From positions 43,831,090 through 43,895,089 of the forward strand of contig NC_056528.1 of NCBI RefSeq assembly GCF_019175285.1: a stretch of 64,000 bases of DNA. The letters are read 5' to 3'. The notes under the pieces were generated by a model that was not told the origin of the DNA, did not search any database, and saw only the letters and a list, made by a program, of their open reading frames with translations. Below are positions 47,900 to 59,400 of the stretch, in pieces. The position numbers and the translations under genes were made by a program. This DNA is from Sceloporus undulatus. Taxonomy: Eukaryota > Chordata > Lepidosauria > Squamata > Phrynosomatidae. Position 1 is the first letter of the stretch; the number at the start of each line of letters is the position of its first letter.

Positions 47900-49507
47900 T
47901 TTGGGGCTAAAATGGCCCAGGGCCCCCAAAACATGGTGAAATTACTCGGACACCCCTTAGAGGGCATTTGGGGACAAAACTACTTTTGGACCTGTGGCTA
48001 CAAAAACAGCCCTGGAGGCTACCTGCAGCATACACACTTTTCCCACCTTGGTTTAGAACTTATGAGAGTCATTTGCAGCAAAAGAGGGAGATGCTTGTTT
48101 AACCAATGTGCAATTCGCAGTCTGATGGTCTGTTGTTCCTAACAAGAAACAGCACCTCTGGGTCTCAGCTGAGCAGGAAGCAGAAAAGAGACTTATACCC
48201 TGGTTCTGTGACAAGCCCAGGCAATAGTCACGTAAACTGTCTAGTGCCATCATCAATCAGTCCAGTGCATCTGGCAATCTGTCGCAAAGCACAGAGTGGA
48301 AGAGCCAGGTAAGGCTACAGATAAATTGTTGCTGGGCTAAGAGACTGAACAGAACAGGAGCAGATGCAAAAAGAGAGTTAACAAATGGGATTTAAGGGAG
48401 TTGGGCAGTTGTCTCAAGATCAGGCCAGATGATGGGTAGATCTTGCCTTGGACAGTCTGACAGGGAGCAGCACTGCAATGTAATCTATCAATACATTAAA
48501 ACCCATTTAATGGCTCAATCTAGGCCTTTTGTAATTATAAAACAGCCCTAATAATCACTTATGCGGAGTCCAATGGTGGTTCCTAACCGTGGATCCTTAG
48601 AAGCGGCTGTATTACAAATTCCATTATCCCCAGACAGCATGTCCAATAGGAGGTGGCAGGGAATAGTCTAACATCTGAAGCCCAAGTCTTGAACCACTGT
48701 CTTAAAGATGATGAAATGTATATAATATAGTTCTTTGTCAAAAACTACCTGTGCCTAAGATTCCAGCTGAATATAAACAAATGCAAAGTAATTAAGAACC
48801 GGAGGAAAGGATGATGACTTTAAACTCATATTGACTTGTTTAAAAATGAGCCTTGAGACCTTTTTTTTTAAAGGAAGAGAATTAAGTTCAGTTTTCATGG
48901 AAGGGGAACAGCTGATGCAATGGCTCTGTCAGACATTTTGACTCCAGTTCCCAGATTTGGAATTCCTTTTTGGAAAGGCAACACTCTGGTTCTTCCCAAA
49001 TCCCAGGAATAATACAGTGTGGATTTCTCAAGACCACGAACCACCTAACTTGTGTACAGTTTCTTTGCACAACAGAGATGGTGAGAGGTCATTCTAATCC
49101 CTAAGGCATTTTCACAAAGCCCCAACTGACCGGTCCCACTTATGGAAAAAACAGAGATGGAATGGCAGCAATTCAAGCAAAGGACAGAAGAAGCCTGTCA
49201 ATTTGTTTAAGGGATTGCAGGTTCTTCAAGAGTTAGGGTTGGCCGTGTAAAGTTGCTCACAACAGTGAAGCGACTCAGAACACAGAGTCAGATAATGATT
49301 TCAGCCACGTACACAGCATTTTTTTTTGACTGGCTGTTGTGAAGCACATTAGTGAAAAATAAGGCTCATTATGGACTATGATATCAATTTATCTGAGACT
49401 ACAATTTCCCCCAAAAATGTAGGATGAGGCTGCAAATTCTATTATGTACAGCAATACTGCAATGTCATAAAATTACATCATAATGAACATACAGACCTCT
49501 CTTCACA

Positions 49508-49598
49508 AATTAAACAGACATCAGTCAATCAATCAATCAATCTGTTTATTCAGTCATTGACCAATTTATATTGGTCAATGACTGAATTAAACAGACAT
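49508..49598. repeat. Perfect 17-bp hairpin flanked by direct repeats
   Basis: The arms TTCAGTCATTGACCAAT (49549-49565) and ATTGGTCAATGACTGAA (49570-49586) are separated by TTAT. The 15-mer ATTAAACAGACATCA occurs on both sides. An (AATC)n run precedes the left arm. Confidence 0.85.
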
Positions 49599-50803
49599 CA
49601 AGATGTGCACATACGTACTTATTTCACGATGGACCCTCTATACTCATAAGGCAGGGACAAACTTCACGCTGGTACATATGCTTAAAATTAAACAATGTTG
49701 AGTCCAGGAATTTGAACAGGGGAATTAAATGGACTGCATCAAAATCTACCTCTACTTAGGCCAACATTTTTTAAAATGTCAGGAAAATAACATAGGGTGG
49801 AAGAAAGTAATTTTGTTCTGGCAAACTGTTAAATAATACAGACAGAAATTCTTTAACTTGTTGCAAATCACTCAGAGACACAGCGTTCCCCTCCTATCAC
49901 CTTGTTGGCAGTGGAGATGCACAATATTGTCAACCACTTGCTTTTTATTCCCTCTATTTTTGTTTTGTTCAGTTTAGCTAGGAACGCTGTGAAACCAAGA
50001 TGACTGAACATCCTTAGGATCATAAGATAATGGAGTTGAAAACAACCTTCAGCGTCAGCAGAAACACTGAGATGATCTAAGCCAGTGATTCCCAATTTTT
50101 GGTCATCCAGATGTTTTGGACTTCAGCTTCCAGAATTCCTGATGTCACATAGTCCAACTCAAGTGCAATGTGAGGAATTCACATCTGAGAGGTGGCCATA
50201 TATCCACTGGCTAAAAAACAAATTACCACCTTCCCAGGCATCTCATCCTATGGTCAAAGAACTTAGATCAATGGCTCAGAAAACAAAACATAAACAAACA
50301 AACAAACCCACAAAATAAAGAGCAGCAGAATTAATTTCTGCACACTTTCTTCCAAGCATTCATGAGAAACTTGAGCGATTCTGATTCCCAGAATTCATGG
50401 ATATCGCTCTGTAGGCAAAAACTGAGAGGAAAGAAGTTGTGTGTTCCAAAAAACCTGCCAGGAGTGGTTCCTTGTTACTGAGTCCTGGAGGTGTTAAGCT
50501 GTTATCTCCTTCCCCACACATGGACTCTACCTCCCTTCCCTTCTCAATATCAAAGGTTGCCAGAGAGAAACTGAGCACACTTCACAGTTAAAGGGACCAT
50601 AGCTTTTGGTCTAATCAAGACAATTCTGCATGCTTGTTTCAATGCAATCTTAGATCCCATCCAAATAGCATCTCTGTGTGTGCCTTTAACTTCTATATTA
50701 ATTCAAGACATTTAAGGATCCAAAGATGAAACATATATACAGTACTAAGTGGCATTTATAACTTCACTCTTCTGCCCACTACAGCCCCCAAAGCAATGCA
50801 CTG

Positions 50804-50804
50804 T

Positions 50805-50842
<38 letters not shown>

Positions 50843-50925
50843 ATCCACCTTGAGTCAATCTCGACCCATGGCAACCCTGTAGATAAGACATCTTCAAGAC
50901 TCCCTATGCTCCATTGTACTATAAA
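50804..50925 (-). mobile_element. Bov-B-like tail with (TTG)n
   Basis: A (TTG)n run at 50804-50841 is followed by CTTGAGTCAATCTCGACCCA and TGGCAACCCTGTAG. Read on the minus strand this is the end of a Bov-B-tailed element with an (ACA)n tail. Confidence 0.6.
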
Positions 50926-50941
50926 ATACATTATAAAACAT

Positions 50942-51163
50942 TACAGTGGGCCTTTAGTATCCGCTGGGGTTTGGTTCCAGCAATTCCATGGATACCAAAA
51001 TCAGTGGATGCTCAAGTCCCATTAAACACAACAGCACAGTAAAATGGTGTCCCTTATATAAAATGGCAAAATCAAGGTTTGCTTTTGAGAATTTATATTT
51101 TTTAAAAAGATTTTCAAGCCATGAATGCTTGCATCTGTGGATAAAGAATCCATGGAGTATTTA
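50942..51163 (-). mobile_element. Tigger-like MITE
   Basis: TACAGTGGGCCTTTAGTATC at the left, TTTGGTTCCAGCAATTCC, and the facing GGATAAAGAATCCATGGAGT at the right mirror the copy at 38875-39071. Confidence 0.65.
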
Positions 51164-51990
51164 AAAGCAGGTTAATACAGTTTTGACTTTCTACTGGAAA
51201 CGCCAAAAGGATGGAGCCAGTCTGGTTTCCCTAAAGAGAGGTTTCCACAAATCAGGCAGCACTACAATAGAAAAACAGATCCACTTAAAAGAAAAATAAC
51301 AGAAGAGAAAGCTAGCAGCCCTAAGTGTCCACACTGTCCCAACTTGTCCTCTTGTATCTTGTTGCTATTGTTATTTTTCCTGAATTCTGTTCTTAGGGTG
51401 GGTTTGCAAAAGTCACCTGTCAAAGAGGACACAGAAAGCAGCATTACCTCTAAGCTTCAGCCAAACAGGAGCAAGGAACGTCTGCAGATCAGTCCCACCA
51501 AACACCAGCTCAAAAACGATCAGGAGCGTGGGGCAAGAAGAGAGTCTTTAAGAGAAGGACCTACAAGAGGCTGAATATGACAAGCAGAGGGCAGAACTAG
51601 GAAGTTCATCTGATCCTCAAACAGAGATAAGAGCAGAAGGCCCAAGTCATCCCAGGGGCAGGCAGACAGGCGAAATGCAGTAAAGCCAGAGCCTCTGGGC
51701 TGCTGCTCAGCAACAGAGCAGGACTGCTGTGGAAAGCTAAGGAGGAGGAAAACAGTGCTTTGGCTTACCACTTCTCCCCTCCCTGCTGCTAGGCAGAGGT
51801 CAGAACAGCTTATTGCTACTTTAGTCAAGGGGCTGGCTTGTTATTTTTAAAAAGGCTGGGTGGGAGCCAACAGCACAGTAAGGAGCAAAGGGAAAAAGTC
51901 ATGATGACTTCAGGTCTCCAGGGAGGAAACAGTTTATTCTTATTGCACAGAGTCAGCTACAGCTTTGAGTAAGAAGAATTGGTAGCAAAA

Positions 51991-52176
51991 TACAGTGAGG
52001 CCGGGGGTACCCAAATCCATGGATGTCAAGTCCCATTAAATACAGTGGCATGGTACAATATAAAAGGTCAAAATCAAGCTTTGCTTTTTGGAATTTATAT
52101 TTTTTAGAAAATATTTTCAAACTATAGATGATTAATTCCATTGATAAAAATCTATGGATATGGAGGGCCAACTGTA
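51991..52176 (-). mobile_element. Tigger-like MITE
   Basis: The ends TACAGTGAGGCCGGGGGTAC and GGAGGGCCAACTGTA with TA borders. AAGTCCCATTAAATACAG and AAATCAAGCTTTGC are shared with the sibling at 50942-51163. Confidence 0.7.
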
Positions 52177-52319
52177 TTGCAGTATATCTGGTTCAGAGTA
52201 CCAGACAACCATGCCTTCCTCTGGGAAACTATGATCTGTTGGAGGCTCAAACCAGCCTGCTCTTCTTCAACTCACATTTTCCTATTCCAGCTGAATTACA
52301 TTGGCCACTGAACTGTACA

Positions 52320-52505
52320 CATGGGTAGCATCTTTTGATACCATTGATTGCAATATCTTACTGTTCTACAGTGATTCTGTTCCTCTCTATAAGGCCAGTT
52401 CCGCTTGTGGATTTCTGTTCAGTCCCATGGCTATTAAGCTCTGGGGTTTCATCTTACCCTCCATGCTGCTCAATATCGACATGAAGCCACTAGATGTCAG
52501 GAATC
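52320..52505 (+). mobile_element. LINE RT fragment
   Basis: GCATCTTTTGATACCATTGA encodes an AFDTID-like motif, and CTCAATATCGACATGAAGCC encodes LLNIDMKP. Both match the RT of the LINE at 41946-43411. The frame is broken. Confidence 0.6.
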
Positions 52506-53544
52506 TGACAGATCCTGCATTAAAGTGGTTACCATTTTGTTGTTTGCAATTTTATTTCTTTTGAGTAATGCTAATGTTTACGCTTTATAGGATTATTAGA
52601 ACTCAACATAAGCATAGTGACAGTATTTGTTATGGACATGTAAAAGGGTTTTGGTGGTAAAGGCGATGGGAATTGTAGTGCCTGTGCAAAGAAGGATAAC
52701 TGCCTGGCTGGGTGATGAATAGATGTCTGTGGGGAGGATGGTGCTATGTTATTCTCCAAAGCCAGTCCTGTGAGAAGCCTGAAAGGGTCTGGAACTGGAA
52801 GAGGTGAATAACGCTGGCTGTTAAACATGCTTTGGCTTATGAAGGAATGGGAGAAAAGTCCTCTAACTGGGGACTCCAAGGGCGGCTGCATTCCTTACTC
52901 TATGTTTGCAACTGGACATTATGGTAGTTCTGTCTGCAATACTCAACTTCTTTGGTTATGATGCAAAGCTTTGCTGTTAAAATACAGAAGCTTGGTTTAC
53001 TGGGCCAAAGGGAGCAGGCAGTTCTTGACACTTAAGCAAGGTCTAAATCTATTTGATTAAATGTTTCAGGGAGCAGCTTTGTTCCACATCCATGGGACAG
53101 ACGAGGCTGTTGCTGAGAGAGGAAATGGGAGCAAGACAGTTAGTTATGAAGATGGTGGGAAAATGGGCAGAGTTAGCGTCTGCTTGTCATTACATCCGAG
53201 CCAGAGCAAAAACAAAAAATCCCAACTCATTGCAAGCCCAGTGCTGCCCTTTGGTCAGCTTCTTAATCTCTTCCTAGGAGCTCAGCCAAGGGTTTGGACT
53301 TTTCCTTTCAGATCGGGAACGCAAAGCTGCTGCTAAAATACTCAAGGAAGCTGTTTCTTTGTGAGGCTGATGCAGGAGGTGGATAATAACACAAGCAAAA
53401 CTTAATTTGTCCGCTGTCTGTGTTCCATGATAGAAGACTAGTTGATTCAAGAGGGGTTTCCTTTCACCAAATAAAATGGCCCTAGACACTGGGGCCAGTA
53501 ATGAGGGATGATAGATTACACAAGAGAGGGGTTAGGAATATCGC

Positions 53545-53770
53545 TGGTTATCCCTGTTTGGTGGATTTTGGATGTTATGGTCATGTGTTACAAAGTACAA
53601 CAACACCCAAAATCCACCAAACAGGGATACCTTTACTGTGCACACCAAAAAAACCTGCACAAAACACAGGATGCAAGCTTTGCAAGTTCCAATGGGCTTC
53701 TTCCTCAGGCAAAGAGGTTCAGAAGAAGAGCCCTGTTTTGTGGATTTTGGGTGTTGTTGCACTTTTGCTA
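53545..53770. repeat. Inverted repeat with a third arm
   Basis: CCCTGTTTGGTGGATTTTGG (about 53549) faces CCAAAATCCACCAAACAGGG (ending about 53628). A third, direct copy CCCTGTTTTGTGGATTTTGG appears at about 53731. It is probably a foldback DNA transposon remnant. Confidence 0.7.
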
Positions 53771-53782
53771 TATCTCAATGTA

Positions 53783-53980
53783 CACTGCAGAAACAATCCA
53801 GTTTGAGACCACTTTGACTGCTCTGGCTCAAAGCTGGGGAACTCTGGGAACTGTAGTTTTGTGAGACATTTAGCCTTCTCTGTCAGAGCTCTGGTGCCAC
53901 AATAAACTACAATTCCCAGGATTCCCTAGCACTGAGCCAGGGCAGTTAAAGCAGTCTCAAACTAGATTATTTCTGCTGTG
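53783..53980. mobile_element. Palindromic MITE, CACTGCAGAAATAATCC family
   Basis: CACTGCAGAAACAATCCAG faces GATTATTTCTGCTGTG. The inner arms with GGGAACTGTAGTTTTGTGAG and CTACAATTCCCAGGATTCCC match the copy at 16691-16892, in inverted internal order. Confidence 0.75.
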
Positions 53981-54101
53981 TGTCTTGGACCTTTCTTTAG
54001 GCCCACGTGCTCCTCCTAAATCCCATAACAAAAGCCCCAAATACCTCTAAATCCCCCATAGTTGCTATTATTATGCAGCCAGAGCTTTGCCCCATTCTTA
54101 C

Positions 54102-54250
54102 CTGGAAAGGTCCCCCTGGAGGCCCAGCCCTCCCCTGCAGAAAGGGCTACCATAGAGTCCCGAGGATAGAGCGGCCTCCGGAAGTAGGAAGTGGCCACGC
54201 ACAAAGGCTTCCGGATCCTAATCGAACCTTTAGGCATAGAACGAGAAGGA
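54102..54250 (-). promoter_or_regulatory. TMLHE: Predicted TMLHE untranslated exon 1 and promoter
   Basis: On the minus strand a strong donor CCAG|GTAAGAATGGG sits at 54102/54101. Upstream are three ETS-type sites (near 54177-54186, 54186-54193 and 54207-54216). TMLHE exon 2 begins only one base before its ATG, so an upstream untranslated exon is required, and this is the best candidate in the window. The 5' edge and start site are not visible, and 54250 is nominal. An upstream ATG at 54153-54151 would open a 24-codon frame that crosses the splice and ends at 46488-46486, past the TMLHE start. Confidence 0.55.
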
Positions 54251-54452
54251 CTGGGCACCATAGAGAATGGATGGCTAGAGCGTCTCCAGTAGTGAGGCCC
54301 AAACTGTCCTTCCAGGGTTTATTTGTACTTCATCTCCCAGAATCCCTGACCATTGGCCAACATTGCTGAGGCTGTCCAAAGAATACCTGGAAGGAGTGTT
54401 TAAATAAAAGCCAAAAACACACTAATAGAGATATACATTCATGAACTTAGGG

Positions 54453-54588
54453 CAGTGGTTCCCAAACTGTGCTCTTTGAAAGATTTTGGACTTCAACTCC
54501 CAGAATCCCAGACCATTGACCACAATAGCTGAGGCTTCTGGGAGCTGAAGTCCAAAATCTCTTAAAGGGCACAGTTTGGGGACCACTG
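54453..54588. mobile_element. hAT MITE, near-palindrome
   Basis: The ends CAGTGGTTCCCAAACTGTGC and ACAGTTTGGGGACCACTG are inverted. The inner arms TTTTGGACTTCAACTCCCAG and GGGAGCTGAAGTCCAAAATC also pair. The target duplication is not recognisable. Confidence 0.75.
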
Positions 54589-56295
54589 AAGAGTGACAAG
54601 ACGTCCTCCTTTCCCAGGACACGTCCTACATTCCAGCCTTCCTGTCCAGGAAGGAATCCCAAAACGTCCTCCATTTTGAGCACCGACTAAGAAGAAGGGA
54701 TTTATAATTCCGTTAACGATTTTAGCTTTTTAATTTTCTTTTGTCTTGTCCTCCATTTTTCTTCAGTGTCTACCATTCGGCGGCGCCTTGCCCTCCTTTG
54801 TTGGGTGGACATCTGCTCATCCTGTGCAAAGGAGGATGATGAACCTCAGAATGCGGGGCATTCAAGAAAAAGCAGACCATTACACAATAAAAGCCAAAAA
54901 CACACTAATAGAGATATACATTCATGAACCTTAGTCACTCCCAAAATGGAGGACATTTTGGAATTCAGGTCATGTCAAGTTCTCTGCTTTGGAATATAAA
55001 CAACTCTGAATGGCTCCAGATTTTAAGTTGCCCAAATAAAAGGAAGTGCTGCATGAACTGTTTGAGGACAGCAGAACAAAACGTATAGATAATGGTTCGA
55101 TTGATGGATGTCACAAGGCATAGAGACGTATGTCAGGTGTCATATTTGAACAGGGATGTCGATGTTTAATTCAGTGTAACCAATGAAATGTGATTTCTAG
55201 TACTTTGTTCAAAATACTATGAAAACGTGGTTCATTTTAGAATCTTGGTCCCAGTAATTTGGAAGAATTTCCTGCTGGGAACAATGCTGCAGCCAAAATA
55301 AACATAGTTTTCTTTTTAGATTTCTATGCTAGATTTTATTTCCAGCTGCTTTTTATTGTTTTAATTTTGCTTTACGTTTGATCCTGTCATTTAGAGAAAT
55401 GTGTTTTATAAAACAACTAACCAAAACCATGAATAAATTACTGAGCTGATTTGCACTGTTAACTTAAATATCAATGGACAGTGAAGGCATCTTAAAGAAG
55501 CACATACACAGTTTATGGGGGAAATTCATACCAATAAATAAATGTACACATTTTCATGAGGGGAATGTAAAAAGTCCTACATCCCAGAATGAAACAGGGA
55601 CAGAATGGGAATGTTGGCAGGATACTGAGAATGAAAGTTGCTGGTTTTCACAATCCTAGTGTGCCAGCCTGGGAATGCTGCAACATTTCCAAGGAGGCAC
55701 TTGAACTTCAACGCTGTGGGATCTTCCCATGCGAGAACCTTTAATCTTTGCTAAAAATAAGGAAGTGTAACATGGTATGGGGATTCCTTAGCATGCTGAC
55801 TCCATGGGCCCTCTTCATGTGGTCCCCTCTTGCAGATAAACTGAACTTGCTTGTGAGCTCTTAGGGCTTACATCCATTTGATAAATTGGCAGCCTAATTC
55901 TGGTCATGTTTACTTAAGAAGAAAATCCCACTGTGATCAATGACGTTTACCGGGAAACAAATCCTGTTAACTTCAGTCAGCAGGGATTATTGCCACATAA
56001 TGTTTAAAGAGTTGGAGTCTAAAATGCCTATACAAAATGCAAATCAAAAAGAAGAAGAAGAAGAAAATGCCAATCCCTATAAATGACAAGATATGTTCCA
56101 TGTCTGATTCTCTTCCAGTACATGATCTGGGTCCCTCCTTGTTCAGGCACCTTTGAGTGCGCAAGTTTAATATCTTGGATCAGAACCGCATGGTTCTATA
56201 GTGTTATAGATTATTGATTATCTTAAACCCAGAATTTTAACCAGAATTCAGCAAGGAGACCAAGGGAGTCAATTGGAAAGGAAACATGTTTATTT

Positions 56296-56425
56296 TAATG
56301 TGAAGCCGAAGGCTTTCGTGGCCGGCATCCATAGTTTTTTGTGTGCTTTTTGGGCTATGTGGCCATGTTCTAGAAGAGTTTCTAGAACATGGCCACATAG
56401 CCCCGAAAAACCCACAAAAAGCTAT
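56296..56425. mobile_element. Foldback element, GAAGGCTTTCGTGGCCGG type
   Basis: It starts GAAGGCTTTCGTGGCCGG. The arms GGGCTATGTGGCCATGTTCT and AGAACATGGCCACATAGCCC meet at a short GAGT loop. The outer right end is missing. Confidence 0.75.
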
Positions 56426-56589
56426 GTTTATTGTTTATATGGAGGGAAGGTCAACAGCTAAGATTTGAGACCAATCTATTTTGGCCTGTCTGTTCAGGCC
56501 CTTAGTGACCAGTTAGCTCTAATACATGCAAAAGAAAGCCACAAACATGCAAGATGGTTTTAAACATCATTGAATAACGTTTATTTCAG

Positions 56590-57430
56590 TCAGGATTGCC
56601 AGAGCTGTGATCAGACTAGCTGTGAGAAAAAGATGGATTAGCATAGCAACAGTGGCAGCCAATCAGGAGCCAGCTTCCCTCAGCCAATCAGATACTAGCA
56701 AGGAGAGATTGAAATTTCCATTGTGGCAGTTAATAACTTCAGATAGGGGTCTGTTTGAGTCTAGAAAGAGATGTATTTTGGAGGGTTTCTTAGGGCTAAA
56801 AGTCCAGAAAATAAGGACTTGTATAAATCTCTAAGTGAAAGAGTTTTATTAAAGAGATAGGGATTTGGTTTCAGATCTGGAAGGTTCTAGCTAAGTGAAA
56901 ACAAAGAGGCATAAGTCAGTGGGAGATTCTCTGAGGTAATGGTCAAGGGTACTGACCAGGCTAGATAAGAGAGTTAATATCAGTCCCTGAGGTAATTTGC
57001 TGAGGTAAATTGTAAGGGACTGTAGGAAGGAACATTACAGTTTTAGAGCACTAGGATTTGACAAATCCGGTGGCCAGAAGTGTGCTTTGTTTATAGGGGT
57101 CTGAGTGCGAATTACCAGACACCCAATATTATATGTGAACGTGGAAATAGGAAATTCAATATTTTAAAATCTAGGCAATGGTGTCAGTAGAGTGATCTCT
57201 GAGGTATTCATAAAAGGGTATTTGTAAGAGATTGCTTGGAAACTGACCAACTGATAGTGACTAGTCTCTGAGGTAAAAATCATGAGGTAGTTATAGGAGC
57301 CTAGTACAGCAGCAACAACAAAAGCACACTTAGTGATCCCTGAGGTAAAAAGTCTGTGGTAAATGTAAGGGATCAATAATCTGATTTTGAGATTCAAGTG
57401 GAGTGTCTGTGCTTAGTTGAGACACAGTTA
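56590..57430 (+). mobile_element. Possible LTR-type retroelement end
   Basis: Two CCAATCAG boxes (about 56675-56690), a TATAAAT at about 56822 and an ATTAAAG at about 56848 are spaced like U3 and R of an LTR. The following 550 bp repeat CTCTGAGGTAA-like motifs. No coding parts are visible. The family is not recognised. A fossil if real. Confidence 0.3.
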
Positions 57431-57574
57431 AATAAACATAATTGATTATATTATTAACTTTTTCATACCCCATTTTACCATTCACATTCTTAATTACAAT
57501 TTCCCATTTGTCTTCCCATGTTTTTTTATTGCTTTCCCCAATATATTTAAGTCTTCTTTCCCTAAGGAAGTCAG

Positions 57575-57930
57575 ACCAGTATATATTCTTCTTCTTCGTG
57601 GTCTCTGCGAATCATACAAATGGGTTTCACTGCGCCTGCGCAGTGCTGCTCGGAACCTACTGGAATCACTGGGCAGAGTTAACTCTGCAACATATTGAAA
57701 CTTTTTGGCGGTAACTCCGCCCACCCGTTATAAGGCCCCTGCCTTCCCGCTCTTTCCCCAGTTCCTTTTTCCGCTGCGCTAGCTGCTTCAGGGAACTTCG
57801 CTCGCTTTAGCTTACAATCGGAATCACTTTCACTTGACCTCGGACTGTTTTCGACCACTCTACTTTCTCCCGCCCCGGTAACTTCAGACCTTTCGGCTTG
57901 TTTTGACTTCCAGCCATAAGCAGTCACTGC
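57575..57930 (+). mobile_element. Possible retroelement promoter segment next to L1
   Basis: This GC- and CpG-richer block contains CTGCGCCTGCGCAGTG and a TATAAGG near 57730, followed by a pyrimidine-rich stretch. L1-like AT-rich sequence lies on both sides, so it looks like an insertion. It could be an LTR or DIRS-type terminal region. The family is unproven. Confidence 0.3.
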
Positions 57931-57984
57931 ATGAGCAGATTTTAGAAATTGTTTCATGACATATTTTTGATTATTGTTCAATCT

Positions 57985-59400
57985 TTAATTTCCCCCTAAA
58001 TGGAGAGTTAAGCAATTTCCTTAACTCCACATCCATGCCAACATTTGGATTGAAATTTGCCATTTTGAATGCTAATTGATATGGTGTCCTATACCATTTC
58101 CCAATCATTTTCATTTGTTGTTCTTTTACATTTGGGTTTTTGGTTTTAACAATTTATTGTAGCCAAATTTTAATTTTATCTATATCAGTCAATACATCTT
58201 GTTCCCAGTTCAGTTTCGGCTCTTAATGCCATCGTAATTTTTTCCCATTTCCACTATTTCCAGAGACTTGTAGAGCCAAGGGACTTCCGAATTTCTCCAA
58301 AATTTTGCTAAAGAGATCCTTGAAATCGTTATTAAATACAGTATTGGTTTTAATTTCTGTCTTGCTTCTTTGCTGTCTATCATGGTTAGCAAAAACAATT
58401 CAGGTTCAAAATTAAATTCAATTTGGAATATCTTTTGTATAATCTTATGAATCTCTCTCCAGAATTTTTTGACTTTGGTAAAAAGATCCAACATTCCCGT
58501 TATATCTCCAACATAATCCCATACTATTCTTGTATATTTTACTTAATCTATTTACCTAAATTCCATCTGTGAATCATCTCCATTAGGTTTTCTTTTATAT
58601 CCATACATAGTGAAAAATTTAAGTCTTCCCCTCAGGCCCTTTCCCATTTTCCCAATCTTATTATATGTCCTATATTTTTTTGCCCAGCTAACCATACAAA
58701 GTTTGATTATTTCCTTTTCCAATTCTAATTTAAGACAAAATTTATATAATTTTGAGATGAGCCCCTTTCTCTTTCCTTTGACAGTAATTTCATCTAGTTC
58801 TGTCGCTTCTTGTGCTGAAACCTGGTTGTTTCTTATCTACTCCATATCGTTCATCCAATTGATAGTATGAAAACCATTGTAATTCAGTTCCTTTCCCTTC
58901 TAATTCTTCTTTTGTCTTAATTCTTCTTTTTCCATTTTCTGTTTTTAGAATTTCTTTATACCGTAACCAATCTCTAACCTCTAAACAAATGCTTTTAAAC
59001 AAGGCCTCATGTGGGGATACACAATCCAGAATGGATCGATATATCTTTTCTTTATACATTTTCCAAACTCTCAGTAATGCTTTCCTAATTATATGATTGT
59101 TAACATTTTTGTTCTTTCCAGACCATAAATATGTGTGCCAACCATATGCTAAGTTAAATCCCTCCAAATTTAATAAATGATGATTCTCCAAGTATATCCA
59201 CTTCCAAGCCCAATCTAAACAGCACGTGTGGTAGTATAATTTGAAATCAGGTACGGATAAAAATCCTCTTTCTTTGCTGTCTAGTAATGAGCTCCATTTT
59301 ATTCTCGGTTTTTTTTTTGTTCACCCAAATAAATTTGAGTATGTCTTTTTTTCCATTGTCCAAAAATTAAATCATTTGTAATTATTGGGAGGTTCTGAAA
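57985..59400 (-). mobile_element. L1 LINE ORF2 fragment
   Basis: Minus-strand frames 59191-58790 (MENHHLLNLEGFNLAYGWHT ... LRVWKMYKEKIYRSILDCVS) and 58494-58210 (LFTKVKKFWREIHKIIQKIF) resemble the C-terminal half of L1 ORF2. At least two frames are needed, so it is broken. The RT core and the 5' half are missing. Confidence 0.65.

Larger units (their letters stand above)
46508..54101. other. Intron 1 of TMLHE (inferred)
   Basis: No coding exon is seen. The stretch holds Sauria SINE 46945-47150, MITE 47698-47899, hairpin 49508-49598, (TTG)n plus a Bov-B-like tail at 50804-50925, Tigger-like MITEs at 50942-51163 and 51991-52176, a LINE piece at 52320-52505 and inverted repeats at 53545-53980. 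The rest is unassigned AT-rich sequence. Confidence 0.5.

Noticed and set aside
51344-51574. Small protein with a leucine-rich start resembling a signal peptide
   Set aside because: There is no family match, and the leucine run comes from a TTGTTATTG-type low-complexity stretch.
57679-57981. 100-aa minus-strand frame rich in charged residues as a gene
   Set aside because: It spans the boundary of a probable retroelement insertion and L1-like sequence, with no family resemblance or splice support.
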